Part shown: piece by piece, positions 62,353 through 64,000 of the stretch
Numbering within the stretch: the stretch's first letter is position 1
Layout of the letters: every line of letters begins with the position of its first letter
NCBI RefSeq assembly: GCF_016595795.1
Contig: NZ_JAENHN010000039.1
Coordinates: 1-64,000 of the forward strand
Reading direction: 5' to 3'
DNA length: 64,000 nucleotides
Origin: Clostridium yunnanense
GTDB lineage: Bacteria; Bacillota; Clostridia; Clostridiales; Clostridiaceae
Made by a program: the position numbers and the translations under genes
The notes under the pieces: generated by a model
Told to the model about the DNA's origin: nothing
What the model saw: only the letters and a program-made list of their open reading frames with translations
The model's database searches: none

Positions 62353-62624
62353 ATGCCCCACCTTCTTTACATTATATAATTATAATTATAACATATACGG
62401 ACGATATTTAACAAAATTCACATAATTATTGGTTGTTACTTTCTATTTTATCAATAAACTTTCTTTTTTTTTATAACATTAACTTTACAAATCTTACATA
62501 GGTTTTTAGATTTGATATCTTATTAATATAAACTTAATTAATACTATTTTATTTAATTATACTGAATTTCAAATAATTTTTGTTTATTTTGATAGAAAGC
62601 ATTTAATTATACGTATTTATTTTA

Positions 62625-62643
62625 TGAAGAGCTCTTCAGGAGG
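62625..62643 (+). promoter_or_regulatory. Palindrome abutting the ribosome binding site of the sigma factor gene
   Basis: TGAAGAGCTCTTCA (62625-62638), a perfect 14-bp palindrome, directly joins AGGAGG (62638-62643). It could be an operator or could hide the ribosome binding site in RNA. The rest of the gap 62353-62649 shows no gene. Confidence 0.35.
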
Positions 62644-62649
62644 TAGACT

Positions 62650-63219
62650 ATGCACATAGATGAAAATAACTTCATACTCGAATTAAGAAAACACAATAAG
62701 AAAGCATTGGATTTCTTATATGATAATTACAAAGGATTAGTATATAAGGTTGTATTAACTGTTTTAAAAGACAGGGCTTCAGAACAGGATATTGAAGAAT
62801 GTGTCGCTGACGTATTTATAGGTATTTGGAAAAACATCCTCAAATACGACTCTTCAATAACAAGTTTCAAGAAGTGGCTAATTGCAGTTTCTAAATATAA
62901 ATCTATTGATTACTTGAGGAGAAGAACTATCGTTCCTGATTCTGTAGATTTAAACAATGAAGTAACAGATTTTTCAGAGAATATCGAATCTATTATCATA
63001 CAAAAAGAAAATATAGAATCGATAACCAAACTTATAAATAATATGAACGATATAGATCGAAATATTTTTATAAAAAAGTATTTCTTAGACGAAAGTACTG
63101 TTGATATTGCTAATAATCTAAAACTTCCTAGATCCAATATAGATAATAGACTTTCAAGAGGAAGAAAGAATTTAAAAAGAAAATGGTTACAAATTACAGG
63201 AGGCGGAATAAATGAATAA
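62650..63219 (+). CDS. ECF-type RNA polymerase sigma factor
   Basis: 189 residues. Region 2 is ALDFLYDNYKGLVYKVVLTV to CVADVFIGIWKNILKYD and SFKKWLIAVSKYKSIDYLRR; region 4 is IIQKENIESITKLINNMNDI and DESTVDIANNLKLPRSNIDN with its helix-turn-helix. Regions 1.1, 1.2 and 3 are absent, as in ECF/SigV-like sigma factors. It directs polymerase to a small envelope-stress or similar regulon, normally including its own promoter. AGGAGG precedes the ATG. The downstream gene overlaps by 8 bp and encodes the likely anti-sigma. Confidence 0.92.
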   Translation: MHIDENNFILELRKHNKKALDFLYDNYKGLVYKVVLTVLKDRASEQDIEECVADVFIGIWKNILKYDSSITSFKKWLIAVSKYKSIDYLRRRTIVPDSVDLNNEVTDFSENIESIIIQKENIESITKLINNMNDIDRNIFIKKYFLDESTVDIANNLKLPRSNIDNRLSRGRKNLKRKWLQITGGGINE

Positions 63220-64000
63220 TACAAGTAAATTTGATGAATCCATCTATAGCTTCTTAAATTATTCTGATTTAGATGAAGATGAATTTGATGATTTTTTATT
63301 AGATGATTTTAAAAGTAAAAAAATTAAAAGAAGATTAAATAAAAAACTCAATAATAACAAAATAAAAACTGCATATATAGCTTCTACTTTAATATTTTTA
63401 AGTTTTACTATTGTATTATTTAATAATTCTGCCTTTGCATCAAGTGTTATACATTCCATAAATACTACAATAAAATCACTTCAAGGTGATTTTGCCAACT
63501 ATGATAAGTTTGGTTCGCCATTAAATGATTCTAGAGTGGATAACGGAATAACTTTAACAATAGATAATATATCTTCTGATGGTAACGAAATATATATAAT
63601 GTATAAAGCCACCGGAGATAAAGACTTTAATAATATCTTTGATCACGGGCTTGGAATATCAGCAAAATTTGCAATAGACGGTTCTGACCCATTATCCTCA
63701 TATAGTTATGGCGAGACTGGCACAATTACTGATGCTAATAATTATTCGGGTATATTAAAAATAGATATGCCTACAAAATCTCTTAAAAAAATATTTTATT
63801 TAAATATGCATGTAGAATCAGTTGGTAATGTGAATGGCAACTGGGACTTTAAATTTAAAATTGATAACACTAATATAAATGCTAGCACAAAAAAATATAA
63901 GATTAATAAAACCATAAATCTTGGTGATAGTAGTTTTAATCTAAAATCCATAGAGATTAATCCTATCTCTACAATAATAAAAATAGATGGAGGTCTTCAG
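63212..64000 (+). CDS. DUF4179-type anti-sigma membrane protein, partial
   Basis: Starts at ATG 63212, overlapping the sigma factor stop, with GGAGGCGG upstream, and stays open to the window end (263 codons). The N-terminal 50 residues are acidic then basic (LDEDEFDDFLLDDFKSKKIK) and probably bind the sigma factor inside the cell. One membrane helix follows (IASTLIFLSFTIVLF, then NNSAFAS). The outer part (VDNGITLTIDNISSDGNEIY, IYIMYKATG) is the DUF4179 pattern of clostridial anti-sigma factors. The C-terminus is outside the window. Confidence 0.85.
   Translation, partial: MNNTSKFDESIYSFLNYSDLDEDEFDDFLLDDFKSKKIKRRLNKKLNNNKIKTAYIASTLIFLSFTIVLFNNSAFASSVIHSINTTIKSLQGDFANYDKFGSPLNDSRVDNGITLTIDNISSDGNEIYIMYKATGDKDFNNIFDHGLGISAKFAIDGSDPLSSYSYGETGTITDANNYSGILKIDMPTKSLKKIFYLNMHVESVGNVNGNWDFKFKIDNTNINASTKKYKINKTINLGDSSFNLKSIEINPISTIIKIDGGLQ

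Overview
The window is low-GC (about 30 %), AT-rich intergenic DNA with strong AGGAGG-type ribosome binding sites, frequent TTG and GTG starts and dense intrinsic terminators. Together with an oxygen-independent ribonucleotide reductase (NrdD/NrdG), a small ferredoxin, DegV, VanW, a T-box, ThiT with a TPP riboswitch and the metG-tatD-yabE-rnmV-ksgA neighbourhood, this points to an anaerobic Firmicute of the Clostridium type. No rRNA, tRNA or CRISPR array was seen.

Backbone, left (1-3924): leucyl aminopeptidase, a VanW protein and a membrane-anchored alpha/beta hydrolase. Right after them comes the C-terminal two thirds of an nrdG gene.

Mobile island (4330-25066, about 20.7 kb): the matching N-terminal part of that nrdG lies at 25067-25177, so the host nrdG is split inside the codons of its CxxxCxxC radical-SAM motif. 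The island ends in a 13-bp imperfect inverted repeat. At its right end it carries an operon of three consecutive tyrosine recombinases plus a small coiled-coil/HTH-type protein, the layout of GInt islands (ginABCD) and close to Tn554/RIT elements. A complete, diverged nrdG sits inside this operon, between the third recombinase and the small protein, and apparently replaces the gene the island destroyed. The cargo looks like a defence island in flux: a Septu pair (PtuA ATPase, PtuB HNH nuclease), a GHKL ATPase with a nuclease-like C-terminus and a divergent XRE regulator, a membrane protein next to a 55-residue ORF, a P-loop kinase, a pentad-repeat/HEPN-like protein with its own XRE regulator, and decayed remains of a PHP-domain gene, an AIPR-like gene and an IS3-family element. 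The far end is AT-rich and without genes.

Backbone, middle (25210-39507): HD hydrolase, nitroreductase, nrdD with a promoter overlapping an NrdR-like box, a YerB-type lipoprotein, a GGDEF protein, a degV-padR operon whose promoter is covered by two palindromes, a TPP riboswitch-thiT-thiamine-binding protein unit, ferredoxin, an Mrp ATPase, and Clostridium-type lipoprotein and envelope-associated genes.

Backbone, right (39715-64000): rsmA (ksgA), rnmV, a G5/3D-domain protein, tatD, DUF445, a Crp/Fnr regulator, two different methionyl-tRNA synthetases (one behind a T-box), DUF1189, a SNF2 helicase, a large class B PBP, a UbiB-like kinase with a phasin-like partner, a zinc-ribbon membrane protein, Xaa-Pro aminopeptidase, an ACT-domain protein, and an ECF sigma factor with its overlapping DUF4179-type anti-sigma gene, which runs off the window. 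Two copies of a structured palindromic repeat (45190-45284 and 49984-50079) show compensatory base changes.
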